DNA of 64,000 nucleotides from assembly GCA_049603715.1 (NCBI GenBank), contig JBMYSW010000012.1:30169-94168 (forward strand). The letters are read 5' to 3'. Source of the DNA: Pontibacterium sp049603715. Its GTDB lineage: Bacteria > Pseudomonadota > Gammaproteobacteria > Pseudomonadales > Balneatricaceae. The notes below the pieces were generated by a model, which saw only the letters and a list, made by a program, of their open reading frames with translations, had not been told where the DNA came from and ran no database searches. How positions within the stretch are numbered: position 1 is the first letter of the stretch; each line of letters opens with the position of its first letter. The translations under genes were made by a program, and so were the position numbers. This document shows, in pieces, positions 8,594 through 17,620 of the stretch.

Positions 8594-8651
8594 AACTTTA
8601 CTTTTAACTCACTTACTTAAAACATCGAGCCACAGGAAGGTGACAGAATGA

Positions 8652-9278
8652 CTAAACCGGCTCAATAAACTCATCACCCCAGCGCGGCATTAGTTGATGA
8701 TCGACCCCCATTTGGTTGAGAATGCGTGCAACAATAAAGTCGATGAGGTCGTTAATCGTTTGCGGGTTATTATAAAAGCCAGGGCTCGCGGGCACTATAG
8801 TAACGCCCATTCGCGTTAACTTCAGCATGTGTTCGAGGTGAATCTCTGAGTAAGGTGCTTCGCGCGGCACCATAATCAGCTGGCGACGCTCTTTAAGCGC
8901 CACATCGGCGGCACGCTCTATTAAGTTATTACTCGCCCCTGTGGCCACCGCAGACAAACAGCCGGTGCTGCATGGGCAAATAATCATGGTTGAGGGCGCG
9001 CCTGAACCCGACGCCACAGGTGCCATCCACTGCTCGCGCCCAAAGACTTTAATTTGCCCAGCTTTGGCTTGGTACTTCTCGGTTAAAAACGTTTCCATCT
9101 CCCCTGCTTGCCCTGGCAAGGCAACGCCTGTCTCGGTTGCAACCACAACCTGCGCCGCACGGGAAATTAAAAACATTACTTGATAGTCGGCTGCAACTAA
9201 GCACTCAAGTAAGCGAAATGCGTATTGCGCGCCGGATGCGCCCGTGAGTGCTAAAGTGACTCGTTTTTCAAAGGCCAT
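8652..9278 (-). CDS. ubiX: Flavin prenyltransferase UbiX
   Basis: UbiX joins a dimethylallyl group to FMN, making the prenylated flavin used by the decarboxylase UbiD in ubiquinone synthesis. The 208 residues show the flavoprotein fold with LALTGASGAQYAFRLLE at the N-terminus, the ATGASNNLIERAADVALKE segment and the VPREAPYSEIHLEHM motif. The start overlaps the end of mpl by 11 bases. UbiD is not in the window. Confidence 0.96.
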   Translation of the reverse strand: MAFEKRVTLALTGASGAQYAFRLLECLVAADYQVMFLISRAAQVVVATETGVALPGQAGEMETFLTEKYQAKAGQIKVFGREQWMAPVASGSGAPSTMIICPCSTGCLSAVATGASNNLIERAADVALKERRQLIMVPREAPYSEIHLEHMLKLTRMGVTIVPASPGFYNNPQTINDLIDFIVARILNQMGVDHQLMPRWGDEFIEPV

Positions 9279-10644
9279 GTTTTTGCTCCAAGGCGGTGAG
9301 TAGCTTACCGTGGATACCCATAAAACCGCCGTTACTCATTACCACGATATGACTGTTTTGATCAGCCGCTGAGTCGGTGGCACTCACCACAGCATCAATC
9401 AGCGTATCTAGCTGATTAAATACCCTCTCTGGGGCAACATCACTTGGGAGCGACCAATCGAGCTCAGGGGCCATAAACCAAAACACCTCATCGGCATCAG
9501 CAGTGCTGGCGGCAAGGGTGTCTTGGTGCACCCCCATACGCATGGTGTTAGAACGTGGTTCAATGACCGCAATAACCTTTTCGCCACCAACACGCTTACG
9601 AATACCGTCTAACGTGGTCTTAATAGCGGTTGGGTGATGGGCAAAGTCATCATATACCGTAACACCTGCAACACTGCCTCGTGTTTCCATGCGGCGCTTC
9701 ACGCCCCCAAACAGGCTAAGCGCCTCGGCACTGTGCTCTTCTAAAATACCAATGTGCTTAGCCGCAATAACCGTTGCAAGAGCATTGTTTACATTGTGTT
9801 CACCGGTTAAAGGCCACTGCACTTTGGCGAGGCACTGCCCCCTTTGCCAAACTTCAAACTCGCTGCCATCGGCTTTGAGTAACTTAGCCCAATAACTATC
9901 GTCATTGGACTCGTTCACACCAAACTCAGCCAAAGGCGACCAGCAGCCCTGATCAATAACTTCGTTTAACGCTTGATGACCACGCGGTTTAATGACCTGC
10001 CCCACACTCGGCACCAAACGCACCACATGATGAAACTGACGTTGAATATCCACCAAACTGCCAAAAATATCGGCGTGGTCAAATTCGAGGTTATTTAGAA
10101 TCAGTGTTTTGGGATGGTAGTGAACAAACTTACTGCGCTTATCAAAAAAGGCAGTGTCGTATTCATCGGCTTCGATCACAAAAAAGTCTGACTCACCAAC
10201 CCGCGCCGACACCGGAAAGTTGTTGGGCACACCACCAATTAAAAAGCCGGGTTTAAAACCGTTGTACTCAAGCACCCAAGCAAGCATCGATGCAGTTGTG
10301 GTTTTACCGTGAGTGCCCGCTACAGCAAGCACCCAACGTTGGTTGAGTAAGTGATCACTTAGCCACTGAGGCCCAGAGGTATAACGCAAGCCAGCGTCAA
10401 GGACATACTCTACCGCTGGGTTACCACGAGACATGGCATTACCGACAACAACAAGGTCGGGCGCAGGTTTAAGGTGGGCAGGATCATAACCTTGCATCAG
10501 CTCAATCCCCTGCTCTTCGAGCTGGGTACTCATTGGCGGGTAAACATGCTCGTCACTACCCGTTACATGATGGCCCAACTGCTTGGCGATCACTGCCAAA
10601 GAGCCCATAAAAGTGCCACAAATACCAAGGATATGGATATGCAA
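9268..10644 (-). CDS. mpl: UDP-N-acetylmuramate:L-alanyl-gamma-D-glutamyl-meso-diaminopimelate ligase
   Basis: Mpl reattaches the recycled murein tripeptide to UDP-MurNAc in the cytoplasm. Mur-ligase features are present: HIHILGICGTFMGSLA at the N-terminus, the ATP loop VAGTHGKTTTASML, EADEYDTAFFD, and the C-terminal domain with DDFAHHPTAIKTTL. The frame is open to 10683, but family proteins begin at (M)HIHILGICG, which here is a TTG at 10644 preceded by an ACGGGAG ribosome-binding sequence. That gives 458 residues, against 457 in E. coli. First gene of the run to rsmJ. Confidence 0.95.
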   Translation of the reverse strand: MHIHILGICGTFMGSLAVIAKQLGHHVTGSDEHVYPPMSTQLEEQGIELMQGYDPAHLKPAPDLVVVGNAMSRGNPAVEYVLDAGLRYTSGPQWLSDHLLNQRWVLAVAGTHGKTTTASMLAWVLEYNGFKPGFLIGGVPNNFPVSARVGESDFFVIEADEYDTAFFDKRSKFVHYHPKTLILNNLEFDHADIFGSLVDIQRQFHHVVRLVPSVGQVIKPRGHQALNEVIDQGCWSPLAEFGVNESNDDSYWAKLLKADGSEFEVWQRGQCLAKVQWPLTGEHNVNNALATVIAAKHIGILEEHSAEALSLFGGVKRRMETRGSVAGVTVYDDFAHHPTAIKTTLDGIRKRVGGEKVIAVIEPRSNTMRMGVHQDTLAASTADADEVFWFMAPELDWSLPSDVAPERVFNQLDTLIDAVVSATDSAADQNSHIVVMSNGGFMGIHGKLLTALEQKHGL

Positions 10645-10973
10645 ATCCGCTGCTCCCGTAACCGCAACCAAAAGCGCAATCATAACAGCTTTTACTTCAC
10701 CACGCAGTGCTTGAGCAAAGCCTACAGCGACGAATAAAGGAGCACCAGATTAAAGCAAAACTCTTTGCTTTCGCCCCACTGTGCAACAACCTTTTCTTTT
10801 GTTCAGGGCAGGCTTCATTTGATCACTTACGGCTAAGAATTTATTTGTAACAATTGTAATAAAAAACCTTATAAATCGTGCCTCTACCCCCGTATCACCA
10901 TGATTTTTAGCCACAATTCGCGTAGTATCGGCACTGTTAATTTTCTTTCCCGCCAGCTAGAGATAAACGCTAA
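10645..10973. other. Divergent intergenic region mpl/fbp
   Basis: 329 bases between divergent genes. The fbp side holds a sigma-70-like promoter at 10845-10874. I see no convincing mpl promoter, no repeat and no further gene. Confidence 0.5.
10845..10874 (+). promoter_or_regulatory. Candidate fbp promoter
   Basis: TTGTAA at 10845-10850 and TTATAA at 10869-10874 are separated by 18 bases in an A/T-rich stretch, 100 bases before the fbp start. Spacing and sequence fit sigma-70, but both boxes have mismatches. Confidence 0.4.
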
Positions 10974-11975
10974 ATGCAAACCCTGACTCAATTCTTAACG
11001 CACAACAAAACGGATGCAGACCTTGTCGACTTAATCGACACCCTTATGGTCGCGTGTAAAGAAATCGCTATTCAGCTTCGCGAAGGAGCCCTAGCCGGAG
11101 TGCTTGGAGCCACTGCGATTACAAACGTTCAGGGTGAAACCCAAAAGAAGATGGATGTTATCTCTAACGACATCCTAAAACAGGTACTACTGGACAACCC
11201 TCTGGTTGCCGGTATCGCCTCTGAAGAAGAAGACGAGCCAGTGGCCGGTAACGCCGGTGGTAAATACCTAGTGACCTTTGACCCACTCGACGGCTCATCT
11301 AACATCGATATTAACGTATCGGTTGGTACTATTTTCTCCATCCTTCGCTTACCCGAAGGTGCAGACCCAGCATCAAGCGATGCTTACCTACAAGCGGGTA
11401 ACCAACAAGCGGCTTCTGGCTACGTGCTTTACGGCCCATCTGCAGTATTGGCGCTTACCACAGGTGCTGGCGTCAACATGTTTACACTTGCGCACACAGG
11501 CGACTTTTTGGTCACTCAAAAAGACCTTCGCATTCCAGAGAGCACCAAAGAGTTTGGCATTAACATGTCTAACCAACGCTTTTGGGATACTCCAGTGCAA
11601 AACTACGTTGCCGACTTGCTACAAGGTGCCGAAGGCCCACGTGGTAAAAACTTCAACATGCGCTGGGTTGCCTCAATGGTTGCCGAAGTACACCGCGTAC
11701 TAACGCGTGGCGGCATCTTCAGCTACCCATGGGACTCACGCGACGAATCTAAGCCGGGTAAACTTCGCCTTATGTACGAAGGTAACCCAATGAGCTTTTT
11801 GATTGAGCAAGCCGGTGGCGTTTCGCACAGTGGCTACAAGCGCATTATGGACATTGAGCCAACCGGTATTCACCAGCGTGTTTCTGTCTTCTTGGGCTCT
11901 GCCGAAGAAGTAAACACCGCTGTTAAATACCACGAAGGCACAGAAAGCAGCCAAGCAGGCCAGCTTAACATCTAA
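10974..11975 (+). CDS. fbp: Fructose-1,6-bisphosphatase class 1
   Basis: This gluconeogenic enzyme hydrolyses fructose 1,6-bisphosphate to fructose 6-phosphate. The 333-residue protein has the class 1 metal and phosphate site FDPLDGSSNIDINVSVGT (about 102-119), the earlier EEEDE acidic run, and the substrate region NMRWVASMVAEVHRVL with LRLMYEGNPMSFLIEQAGG near the C-terminus. Length matches E. coli Fbp (332). It stands alone before ppa, 122 bases upstream of it. Confidence 0.97.
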   Translation: MQTLTQFLTHNKTDADLVDLIDTLMVACKEIAIQLREGALAGVLGATAITNVQGETQKKMDVISNDILKQVLLDNPLVAGIASEEEDEPVAGNAGGKYLVTFDPLDGSSNIDINVSVGTIFSILRLPEGADPASSDAYLQAGNQQAASGYVLYGPSAVLALTTGAGVNMFTLAHTGDFLVTQKDLRIPESTKEFGINMSNQRFWDTPVQNYVADLLQGAEGPRGKNFNMRWVASMVAEVHRVLTRGGIFSYPWDSRDESKPGKLRLMYEGNPMSFLIEQAGGVSHSGYKRIMDIEPTGIHQRVSVFLGSAEEVNTAVKYHEGTESSQAGQLNI

Positions 11976-11997
11976 GGCTAAACACCAAAGTTGTATT

Positions 11998-12059
11998 TGC
12001 GTACGCGCTGAAAACCTTATTATTGTGGGTTAAGCGTACGCAGATAATCTGTGTATAAT
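11998..12059 (+). promoter_or_regulatory. ppa promoter region with twin GCGTACGC palindromes
   Basis: A perfect TATAAT at 12054-12059 lies 38 bases before the ppa start. Upstream, TGCGTACGC (11998-12006) and GCGTACGCA (12034-12042) form an inverted repeat with 27 bases between; each core is itself palindromic. There is no T tract, so it is an operator-like dyad rather than an fbp terminator. Confidence 0.45.
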
Positions 12060-12097
12060 CGCGACCGACTTTTTTAACTGTTTATAGGATATGACCC

Positions 12098-12631
12098 ATG
12101 AGCTTCGCCAATGTTCCTGCAGGCAAAGATTTGCCAAATGATGTTAACGTAATCATCGAAATCCCTGCAGACAGCTCGCCTGTTAAATACGAAATCGAAA
12201 AGGAAGACGACGCCATCTACGTTGACCGTTTTATGGCTGCGCCTATGTTCTACCCAGCTAACTACGGCTACATCAACAACACTTTGGCTGACGACGGCGA
12301 CGCCCTCGACGTGCTTGTACTGACTCCTTACCCTGTTATCCCTGGTTCTGTTATTCGCGCGCGTCCAATCGGCGTTCTAAACATGACTGACGAAGCAGGC
12401 GAAGACGCTAAATTGTTGGCTGTACCACACGACAAGCTAACTAAAGCTTACAAAGACGTACAAGACATTGCTGACCTTCCTGAGCTAACCATTGCTCGCA
12501 TCAAGCACTTCTTCGAAAACTACAAAGGTCTAGAAGAAGGCAAGTGGGTTAAAGTTGAAGGTTGGGACGGTGCAGACGCTGCACGCGCTGCTATCGTAGA
12601 AGCTGCTAAAGCATACGAAGCCGCTAAGTAA
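12098..12631 (+). CDS. ppa: Inorganic pyrophosphatase (family I)
   Basis: A soluble hexameric-type pyrophosphatase that removes PPi from biosynthetic reactions. The 177 residues include the active-site residues EKEDDAIYVDR, FYPANYGYINNT and the metal-binding DDGDALDVLVLTPYP (about 67-81), followed by DEAGEDAKLLAVP. Length equals the E. coli enzyme (176). Strong ribosome-binding sequence TAGGA and a strong -10 box suggest high expression. It ends in a near-ideal terminator at 12666-12697. Confidence 0.98.
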   Translation: MSFANVPAGKDLPNDVNVIIEIPADSSPVKYEIEKEDDAIYVDRFMAAPMFYPANYGYINNTLADDGDALDVLVLTPYPVIPGSVIRARPIGVLNMTDEAGEDAKLLAVPHDKLTKAYKDVQDIADLPELTIARIKHFFENYKGLEEGKWVKVEGWDGADAARAAIVEAAKAYEAAK

Positions 12632-12665
12632 TTCCCTTATTTGCTACCTTGTAGCAAATGACTGT

Positions 12666-12697
12666 AAAAGGCGACACTTTGATAAGTGTCGCCTTTT
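12666..12697 (+). terminator. Intrinsic terminator of ppa
   Basis: A perfect 14-bp stem, AAAAGGCGACACTT with AAGTGTCGCCTTTT, with a TGAT loop and six T residues in the tail. Confidence 0.95.
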
Positions 12698-12736
12698 TTG
12701 CCTTATAGGCTAGGAACTTAGCGCGTCTGCGACTAG

Positions 12737-12742
12737 TATAAT
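12737..12742 (+). promoter_or_regulatory. Candidate -10 box for the ABC exporter operon
   Basis: TATAAT lies 55 bases before the first ABC gene. Seventeen bases upstream is GAACTT, a poor sigma-70 -35 box. It resembles a sigma-E -35, but no sigma-E -10 follows at the right distance. Confidence 0.4.
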
Positions 12743-12797
12743 AGCCACTTCGTTGGCCCCATTTCGCCAACGCCCGCCTCGTTAGACAGAGTATGTT

Positions 12798-14546
12798 ATG
12801 TCACTGTTTAAGCAGCTCACGTGGTTTTTCATTGAGCACAAAAAAACCTATTTAATTGCGCTTTTTCTTTTGAGTATCGTGGCACTGCTAAACGTCACTA
12901 TGCCCTATGTCATTGGTCAAATCATCGACCTGCTCATTGAAGAAAAAGCCCTAAGCCAACCGGTTTTAATGCACATGGCGGCACTGTTCGCCATGGGGCT
13001 AAGTGTGTACTTACTCAGGCTTACTTGGCGACAAATGCTGTTTGGTGCCGCTTATCGCCTTGGCAGCGTGTTAAGAGCGCGCTTTTACCAACGCTTACAA
13101 GCCCTAGGTGCAGACTTTTACAGCAAACAGGGTACGGGCGACTTAATGGCCAAGGCCACCAACGATATTGATGCCGTGGAAGTTGCAGCAGGCGAAGGTG
13201 TACTCTCGGGCTTTGATGGCGCGCTCACTTTTGTGTTGGTACTGGTAATGATGGTCAGCATCATCGACTGGCGTTTAACCCTTGTCGCACTGGTTCCCTT
13301 TCCGTTGATGGGCTATTGCTTTTACAAAATCTCCATCGCCATTCACAAAAACTTTGGCAAAGCCTTATCCAGTTTTTCAGAGCTTAATAACAAAACCCAA
13401 GAAACCTTATCGGGCATTCGCTCAGTTAAGGCCATGGGAAGAGAGCCTGTAGAAACTCAGCGCTTTAACGAAATTGCCGACCAAGCCGCAAAAGCTTCGT
13501 ACCAAGTCGCTCGCAAAGAAGCTCTCTTCGACCCCACCATCTACCTCAGCATGGCCAGCGCCATGTTGTTAACCTTGGGTTATGGCGGTTATTTAATCAT
13601 TAACGAACAGCTTTCTTTAGGGCAGTTAGCTAGCTGCACTCTTTACCTTGTACAGCTTATTTGGCCTATGTGGGCATTTGGTTGGCTACTCAATATAATC
13701 GAGCGAGGCAGTGCCGCCTATAAACGGGTTAATCAGCTGCTTAATACTCCAGACACCTTGCCAGATACAGGGACAATAACTCACATTAACCAAGGCGACA
13801 TCAAGCTAAACCAACTCACCTTCACTTATAACGAAGAAGCAGAACAGCCCTGTCTTAAAGATATCAGCCTGCACCTATCGGCTGGTAAAAGCCTAGGAAT
13901 TGTTGGGCCTACCGGTGCCGGCAAGAGCACTTTGCTGTCCCTCATTATGCGTCTGCGCGAGACAAACCAACGCGGCGATATTACCCTCGACGGTCACTCG
14001 CTTCAGGACTTCAGCCTAGACACCCTTCGTGCTCGCTTTGCCTATGTACCTCAAGACAGCTTTCTGTTTAGCTTGAGCATCGCCGAAAATATCGCCCTCG
14101 CTAACCCAGAAGCAAGCCAAGCAGAGATTGAGGAAGTAGCAAAACTTGCCGCCTTGCACGACGATATTTTGACTTTTCCACAAGGCTACCAAACCCGTGT
14201 TGGCGAACGTGGGCTGACGCTTTCGGGTGGCCAACGACAACGGTTAACCATCGCTCGTGCCCTACTCTCAAAAGCTCCGATTTTGGTATTAGACGATGCA
14301 CTCTCTGCCGTCGACGTCGCCACAGAGCAACAAATTATTCGCCACTTGCAGCAGCGCGCGCTACACCAAAGTTGCATTATCGTTTGCCATCGACTTTCTG
14401 CTGTCGAGCAGCTCGACCATATTGTGGTGCTTAAAAACGGCACCGTGAGTGAACAAGGTGACCACGCCTCTTTACTTAACCATGGCGGCTGGTACCACCG
14501 TGTTTGGCAGTATCAACAAATGGAGGCCGCACTCAATGAGCACTAA
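12798..14546 (+). CDS. mdlA: ABC exporter half-transporter, MdlA type
   Basis: A 582-residue fused membrane and ATPase protein with six helices over about residues 1-300 and a nucleotide-binding domain from about 330. It has Walker A GPTGAGKST and the signature LSGGQRQRLTIARAL. Walker B, VLVLDDALSAVD in type, has aspartate where the catalytic glutamate normally stands. The downstream partner has the complementary defect, so the two form a heterodimer with one normal and one degenerate ATP site, as known for MdlAB-like exporters. The substrate is unknown. The 3' end overlaps the partner by 11 bases. Confidence 0.9.
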   Translation: MSLFKQLTWFFIEHKKTYLIALFLLSIVALLNVTMPYVIGQIIDLLIEEKALSQPVLMHMAALFAMGLSVYLLRLTWRQMLFGAAYRLGSVLRARFYQRLQALGADFYSKQGTGDLMAKATNDIDAVEVAAGEGVLSGFDGALTFVLVLVMMVSIIDWRLTLVALVPFPLMGYCFYKISIAIHKNFGKALSSFSELNNKTQETLSGIRSVKAMGREPVETQRFNEIADQAAKASYQVARKEALFDPTIYLSMASAMLLTLGYGGYLIINEQLSLGQLASCTLYLVQLIWPMWAFGWLLNIIERGSAAYKRVNQLLNTPDTLPDTGTITHINQGDIKLNQLTFTYNEEAEQPCLKDISLHLSAGKSLGIVGPTGAGKSTLLSLIMRLRETNQRGDITLDGHSLQDFSLDTLRARFAYVPQDSFLFSLSIAENIALANPEASQAEIEEVAKLAALHDDILTFPQGYQTRVGERGLTLSGGQRQRLTIARALLSKAPILVLDDALSAVDVATEQQIIRHLQQRALHQSCIIVCHRLSAVEQLDHIVVLKNGTVSEQGDHASLLNHGGWYHRVWQYQQMEAALNEH

Positions 14547-16335
14547 GCCCCAAGCAGAAGCGCAAACTAAAGCCACCGCGCAAAGTCGCCAGCGTGCGTT
14601 TAAGTTGTTAAGCGAATACGTTTACAAAGACAAAGCAAAGCTTATTAGCGTGGTGGTGCTGTTAATTTTAGCCACCGCTGCCGATGTTGTTGGCCCTATC
14701 ATTGGTAAGGTCTATATCGACGACTACCTTATGGTCGGCAACTACGACCTATCTGCACTGAGTGGCTTACTGGCCTTGTATCTGGTTACCCAGTTTGGCG
14801 CTGCGTGGTTACGCTACCAACAAACCCTGCGCTGTACCGATATCGCTCTTGATGCGGTTAAAGACATTCGCCGACGCGCCTTTGATCACGTACTCAAGTT
14901 GCCTATTAGCTACTTTGATAAAGCGCTAACGGGCCAAGTCGTGACACGCATTACCAACGACACCGAGTCGATAAAAGACCTGTATGTGCAGTTTTTGTCG
15001 GTGGTTTTTGGGAACAGTGTACTGCTCATCGGCATCCTCATTGCCATGGCTGTGCTCAACATCAAGCTTATGCTCGCCGCCTTGTTGCTCATCCCTGCCG
15101 TCGTGGGTCTCATTTATCTTTATGAGCGCTTTAGTGGCCCCGCGGTACAAGAAGCACGCAGCCTGCGCTCAGACATTAACGGCTTTATTAGCGAGTCGAT
15201 TTCGGGAATGCCGGTGATTCAAACCAACCGCCAAACCCAAGCCTTTGGGACAAAGTTCGCCACCATTAATGATGCTTATTATGTCGCTCGCATGCGTACC
15301 CTCAGAGCCAGCGCGGCGCTACTGCGCCCGGCCATTGATCTCATGAGCGTCATTGTGCTGTTAGCGGTGATTACCGCGTTTGGTGTGCAAGTGACCGAGG
15401 GCGTAGCCGAAATTGGTGTGCTTTACGCTTACCTAAGCTTACTCGGCCGCTTTACGGAGCCTTTGGCCGAGATCACCCAGCGCTTTAACCTATATCAACA
15501 AGCTATGGTGGCAGGCGAACGCGTGGACGCGCTACTCAACAAACCCACACAAATATGGGGCAACCACAGCCGCACGGCACCTGAAGGCGAGCTTATTTTT
15601 GAGCAGATGAGTTTTGCCTATCACGCTGACAAGCCTGTGATTCCCAAACTAGATCTTCGTATTCAGTCCGGCGAGTTTTTTGCCATTGTCGGCCATACAG
15701 GTAGCGGTAAAAGCACCCTTTTAAACTTGATGCTTAATTTCTATCAGCCGCAGCAAGGCCAGCTTTTACTGGATGGGCGACGTTTACAAGACTACAGCCA
15801 AAAAGCACTGGCAGACTCGATCGCCTTAGTGCCACAAGAACCATTTATTATTGCTGGCACCCTTGCCGACAATATTGATATGGGTCGAAACCTCGATAGC
15901 GAGGCCATCACCTACGCCGCCGAGCAAGCACAGCTAAAGCCGTTGATTGAGCAACTACCGCAAGGGCTTAACACCCTGCTAGGCGAACGAGGAACTCGCT
16001 TATCCACAGGGCAACGCCAGCAGCTCGTTATTGCTCGCGCACTCGCCGCCTCTCCAAAAATCTTATTGTTGGACGAAGCCACCGCAAATATCGACACACA
16101 AACAGAGCAAGCCGTACAAGCTGCCATTGGCCAACTGCGAGGCAAAGTTACCTTAATTGTTGTGGCACACCGCCTTTCGACCATCAAAGATGCCGATCGT
16201 ATTGCCGTTATGGCCAAGGGTGAAGTGATTGAAATGGGTAGCCACACTCAGTTAATGGGAGATACGGAGGGCACCTACTACTCGATGTATCAGCTACAAA
16301 AGCAAGCACAGGCCATTAGCCAAGCGGCCGAATAG
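14536..16335 (+). CDS. mdlB: ABC exporter half-transporter, MdlB type
   Basis: The 599-residue partner of the previous gene, starting at ATG 14536 inside its last codons. The open frame extends upstream to 14449, but that overlaps the first gene heavily and lacks a ribosome-binding site. Six membrane helices precede the ATPase domain, with Walker A GHTGSGKST and Walker B LLLDEATANID keeping the catalytic glutamate. The signature is LSTGQ instead of LSGGQ. This is the half that supplies the intact Walker B of the active site. Ends in a clear terminator. Confidence 0.9.
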   Translation: MSTKPQAEAQTKATAQSRQRAFKLLSEYVYKDKAKLISVVVLLILATAADVVGPIIGKVYIDDYLMVGNYDLSALSGLLALYLVTQFGAAWLRYQQTLRCTDIALDAVKDIRRRAFDHVLKLPISYFDKALTGQVVTRITNDTESIKDLYVQFLSVVFGNSVLLIGILIAMAVLNIKLMLAALLLIPAVVGLIYLYERFSGPAVQEARSLRSDINGFISESISGMPVIQTNRQTQAFGTKFATINDAYYVARMRTLRASAALLRPAIDLMSVIVLLAVITAFGVQVTEGVAEIGVLYAYLSLLGRFTEPLAEITQRFNLYQQAMVAGERVDALLNKPTQIWGNHSRTAPEGELIFEQMSFAYHADKPVIPKLDLRIQSGEFFAIVGHTGSGKSTLLNLMLNFYQPQQGQLLLDGRRLQDYSQKALADSIALVPQEPFIIAGTLADNIDMGRNLDSEAITYAAEQAQLKPLIEQLPQGLNTLLGERGTRLSTGQRQQLVIARALAASPKILLLDEATANIDTQTEQAVQAAIGQLRGKVTLIVVAHRLSTIKDADRIAVMAKGEVIEMGSHTQLMGDTEGTYYSMYQLQKQAQAISQAAE

Positions 16336-16355
16336 CCAATATCAAACAGCCGCAA

Positions 16356-16379
16356 AAAAAGGGGCCAACGCCCCTTTTT
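16356..16379 (+). terminator. Terminator between mdlB and the convergent parA
   Basis: AAAAAGGGGC-CAAC-GCCCCTTTTT, a 10-bp perfect stem with T tracts on both strands, so it may serve both directions. Confidence 0.92.
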
Positions 16380-16465
16380 ATTTGTCTTACTCGTCTAATT
16401 GCCTAATGCCCTTTTACGCCCTACTTCTCTAATCAACCAGAGCCTGCAAGAACAAGGCTAAGTTT

Positions 16466-17239
16466 CTACAGCGCCTCTAACTCATCAAACAGCGCGATAA
16501 ACTGCTCACTAAGCTTATGTTTAGGCGCAAAATAAATCAGCGGTTTAGACACGTTATGCGACTCTTTCATTTTAACCGACGCAGAAATACGCGAAGCGAG
16601 TACCGGTTGATCATCGGCCAGTAGTTCATCAATAATCGCGTTAGGCAAACTCGCCCGCGGCTGGTATTGGTTAACCACAATACCTTCAATGACCAATTCG
16701 TCATTGTGGTCTTCTTTTACCTCGTGCACATTTGCGAGCAAGCTGTATAGCGCCTGACGCGCAAACTCGTCACAGTCAAAGGGAATCAAGCAGCCTGTCG
16801 CCGCTACCAGCGCCGATAAACTAAAGAAGTTAAACGCCGGTGGTGTATCGATGTAGATCACCTCAAACTGCTGACTTAGCTTAGCTAAGGCGTCTCGCAG
16901 CTTGTAAATTTTGTGCTTTGACTCGAGCTGAGATTGTAAGTCCCCAAGGTTATATGCCGACGGCATCACAAATAGGTGTTCATAAGGGGTTGGATGTACA
17001 AACTCAGACGGTGCTTGTTTAGACGACTGAAAACCCAAGGTTTGCTCAAAAAAGCCGTAAAGATTAGGGCTAACATCGTGGTAGTCTTCGCCCAGTAAAT
17101 AGTGGGTCGAGTTACATTGGGGATCTAGGTCAACCACCAGTGTTTTTTTTCCGCGACTGGCACTAATGGCTGCTAAGTTAACCGCGATACTCGACTTACC
17201 CACGCCGCCTTTTTGGTTAAAAACTGCTCGAATTTGCAT
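16466..17239 (-). CDS. Orphan ParA-family ATPase
   Basis: A 257-residue deviant-Walker ATPase. The N-terminal FNQKGGVGKSS has the signature lysine (K10) and the P-loop lysine (K15) of the ParA/MinD family; the A' motif VVDLDPQCNST follows near residue 37 and the Walker B-type VIYIDTPPAF near 125. Such proteins position cargo on the nucleoid or membrane. There is no ParB, no parS-like palindrome and no chemotaxis or replication gene beside it, so the cargo is unknown. The start ATG has a good GGGAG site. Upstream lie tandem AAACGTCGGC repeats. Confidence 0.88.
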   Translation of the reverse strand: MQIRAVFNQKGGVGKSSIAVNLAAISASRGKKTLVVDLDPQCNSTHYLLGEDYHDVSPNLYGFFEQTLGFQSSKQAPSEFVHPTPYEHLFVMPSAYNLGDLQSQLESKHKIYKLRDALAKLSQQFEVIYIDTPPAFNFFSLSALVAATGCLIPFDCDEFARQALYSLLANVHEVKEDHNDELVIEGIVVNQYQPRASLPNAIIDELLADDQPVLASRISASVKMKESHNVSKPLIYFAPKHKLSEQFIALFDELEAL

Positions 17240-17410
17240 TTATAACTCCCTCATAAAACTTGCGGTTATGCTTAGCAATATGGCCAAATATTCTAGAAAC
17301 GTCAATCAAAAAGCCTAGAAACTGCGGCAAACGTCTAAAAAAACTAAAAAAATCTGTACAAGGGCATAAAAGATGCTACTTTTTGACTAGAGCCCCTGCA
17401 AATTTGCAAA

Positions 17411-17438
17411 AAACGTCGGCAAACGTCGGCAAACGTGG
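17411..17438. repeat. Tandem 10-bp repeats AAACGTCGGC
   Basis: Two exact copies of AAACGTCGGC at 17411-17420 and 17421-17430 run into AAACGTGG at 17431-17438. A separate CGGCAAACGT is at 17325-17334. The 10-base period puts all copies on one face of the helix, as expected for a protein-binding array. Confidence 0.75.
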
Positions 17439-17541
17439 TTTTAAAAAACAAAAACTCAACCACTTATAGACAGGCTCAACCGAGATATGCAAAACTATGC
17501 AGTCACTAACCTAATTACGCTCGTTTAGGCAGCGTGTAATT

Positions 17542-17564
17542 CCAGTCAGTCACTGGCTGGTTTT
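17542..17564 (+). terminator. Attenuator-like hairpin in the accB leader
   Basis: CCAGTCAG and CTGGCTGG can pair (eight pairs, one G-U) around a TCA loop, followed by TTTT. It lies about 57 bases before the accB start, so it would act within the leader rather than after a gene. The short T run makes it weak. Confidence 0.4.
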
Positions 17565-17620
17565 ATGGTGCGCCTGAACAGCATTCACCACCTTTTGTAA
17601 ATCTGAGAACAGAGACACAC

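Larger units (their letters stand above)
17240..17620. other. Divergent intergenic region parA/accB
   Basis: 381 bases with an A-rich half next to parA carrying five AAACGT motifs, three of them in 10-base tandem (17411-17438), and an accB-proximal half carrying a hairpin followed by TTTT (17542-17564). CTAGAAAC also occurs twice (17293-17300 and 17315-17322). No credible gene. Confidence 0.6.

Noticed and set aside
17260..17469. 69-codon frame upstream of accB
   Set aside because: It is an A-rich, lysine-rich translation of the AAACGT repeat region without a start signal.
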